From positions 139,626 to 203,625 of the forward strand of contig NZ_JAGGPU010000020.1 in assembly GCF_018613605.1 (NCBI RefSeq): 64,000 nucleotides of DNA, given 5' to 3'. Shown piece by piece: positions 62,964 to 64,000 of the stretch. A program made the translations under genes and the position numbers. Every line of letters begins with the position of its first letter. Within the stretch, counting starts at the first letter, position 1. Below the pieces are notes generated by a model. It saw only the letters and a program-made list of their open reading frames with translations. It was not told the DNA's origin and searched no databases. This stretch comes from Pedobacter sp. ISL-64 (lineage in GTDB: Bacteria > Bacteroidota > Bacteroidia > Sphingobacteriales > Sphingobacteriaceae).

Positions 62964-63262
62964 CAAGTACAGAACTACTAGCTGCAAGTTCTGAACTACC
63001 AACTGCAAGCATAGAACTCCCAACTGCAAGGTCTGAACTAACACCTACAAATTCTGAACTATCAGCTGCAACGTCTGAACTAACGACTGCAGTGTCTGAA
63101 CTGTCGACCGCAAAGTCTGAACTGCCGACCGCGAAGTCTGAACTGACGACCGCGAAGTCTGAACTGACGACTGCAAGGTCTGAACTAACGACTGCAAAGT
63201 CTGAACTGTCGACTGCAACCTCTTAACTGTCGACTGCAACCTCTGAACTACGAGCTGCAGGA
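62964..63262. repeat. 21-bp minisatellite, about 14 copies
   Basis: The unit is TCTGAACTAACGACTGCAAGG with changes mostly at positions 9-14 and 19-21; the period of 21 is kept without slips. Middle copies (63060-63200) are most alike and edge copies are degenerate. Both strands stay open in one frame for most of it: + gives SELTTAK units, - gives VQTLQSS units. Neither has a good start or neighbours that support a gene. Confidence 0.93.
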
Positions 63263-63502
63263 TGAAACCGCCTTCATTTGTGCACCATTCTTCAAAAAGA
63301 TTTCGTGAATTGTTTTATTGTACTTATCTTGGTAGTGCAGAACAGTAATTAACAATATCTTTTAACTTAATCGGAGAAACATAAAATAAATTAAAAATTT
63401 CACAATATTCCTGAGTGAGCGGCTTAGACCCGCATCTTTCAATATCTCTGAAAAGAGTTAATTGTTGTTCTGCAGCACTCAGGAACTTTTTTATCAAATG
63501 TT

Positions 63503-64000
63503 ATGCAGAACAACAATTGTAAAAACCCAAACACAAAGCTCCCAAATCAGGTAGCAGCTGTAAGCGAATTCCGGAAACTGATTGAAGCCTATTTCGATAT
63601 GATTAGTTTATCGGATGTGAACCAACTCCTTACCCAAATGCTCAGCGCCTGTACCGGCCCCGATCCGCGTTTGGGCAAACATAAACCCATTACCATTTCC
63701 AACGCCCTTTACGATGTAAACAACATCATCAAGCTATTTACCAAAACGAAACCTTTGGCCAATGATGATGCCTTTCAACAATATGCCCAAAACCAGGCTT
63801 ATCAATTGCAGGCCGTTGGCCATTTTGATGTAGAACACCTATCAGAACTGTTATATTATGGCTTAAATGCTTACATCTTTCAGGAAGAAGATTATGAGGG
63901 TGCAAGCCTAAACTTTTCAGCCGAAATTACCGCTGCATATAAAATGATTTTTGATTGGTTTACAGATTGCGATGCCTGGCGTAATTCTTTTGAGCGTGAT
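63503..64000 (+). CDS. Partial gene of unknown function, cut by the window end
   Basis: ATG at 63503 opens a frame that stays open to the last base (166 codons so far). It begins MQNNNCKNPNTKLPNQVAAV and goes on as soluble helical sequence, with FRKLIEAYFDMISLSDVNQLL and LYDVNNIIKLFTKTKPL. No signal peptide and no family that I recognise. Codon use is like that of the core genes. Confidence 0.7.
   Translation, partial: MQNNNCKNPNTKLPNQVAAVSEFRKLIEAYFDMISLSDVNQLLTQMLSACTGPDPRLGKHKPITISNALYDVNNIIKLFTKTKPLANDDAFQQYAQNQAYQLQAVGHFDVEHLSELLYYGLNAYIFQEEDYEGASLNFSAEITAAYKMIFDWFTDCDAWRNSFERD

Noticed and set aside
63045..63239. Coiled-coil protein on the - strand
   Set aside because: The only Met lies inside the repeat, no promoter or neighbouring gene supports it, and the + strand is equally open.
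62964..63262. CRISPR array
   Set aside because: The unit is a contiguous 21-bp tandem repeat without spacers, and no cas genes are present.

Overview
This window looks like chromosomal DNA of a Bacteroidota member, most probably a Sphingobacteriaceae soil or plant-associated genus such as Pedobacter. The reasons are promoters of the TTTG-N19-TAnnTTTG type, little Shine-Dalgarno sequence, many Sec signal peptides ending AxAQ, a type IX secretion plug protein, quinone-type PyrD, many secreted carbohydrate-active enzymes, and inverted-repeat elements scattered between genes. Genus assignment is inference from gene content; no 16S rRNA lies in the window.

Layout. (1) 1-7.8 kb: an arabinan/pectin side-chain locus. 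GH51 and GH43 enzymes on + converge on GH127, a SASA-type esterase and an SGNH rhamnogalacturonan acetylesterase on -. An array of about 152-bp repeats lies between the converging genes. (2) 8.6-26.6 kb: one long + operon encoding a secondary-lipid/polyketide pathway. A 2346-aa megasynthase (two nitronate-monooxygenase-like modules, KS, AT, two ACPs, KR) is followed by a second synthase (KS, AT, DH and a built-in phosphopantetheinyl transferase), a free ACP, an alpha/beta hydrolase, two GT1 glycosyltransferases, two condensation-type acyltransferases and a small membrane protein. I infer that it makes a reduced polyketide or fatty acyl chain, then glycosylates and acylates it. This is the most interesting system here. 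(3) 27-36 kb: a secreted PHP-like hydrolase, a ruined response-regulator gene, an inactive M16-like protein, an M28 peptidase, TspO, a patatin/beta-barrel protein and a pair of large direct repeats.

(4) 36-46 kb: mostly housekeeping. It holds a 2'-5' RNA ligase-family gene broken by an in-frame amber codon, a BamA/TamA-like lipoprotein, a TrmH methyltransferase, tRNA-Cys with a textbook promoter, a 56-aa basic protein, an AlkD-like protein, PyrD, an Rrf2 regulator with its probable NmrA-like target (matching operators at both), and an ABC-F ATPase. (5) 46-58 kb: a T9SS plug protein, an operon of SUMF1-like, Gfo/Idh/MocA, ApbE and sugar-isomerase-like proteins, a cytoplasmic alpha-amylase, a thioesterase, a cation/proton antiporter, two related glycine-zipper proteins and an EVE-domain protein. 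(6) 58-64 kb: a gene-poor accessory stretch with small unknown genes bounded by related repeats, an alginate-lyase-like lipoprotein, a 21-bp minisatellite and an unknown gene cut by the window end.

Nearly every convergent gene pair is separated by a member of one inverted-repeat family. Several genes have the -7 element only a few bases before the start codon, which suggests leaderless or nearly leaderless transcripts.
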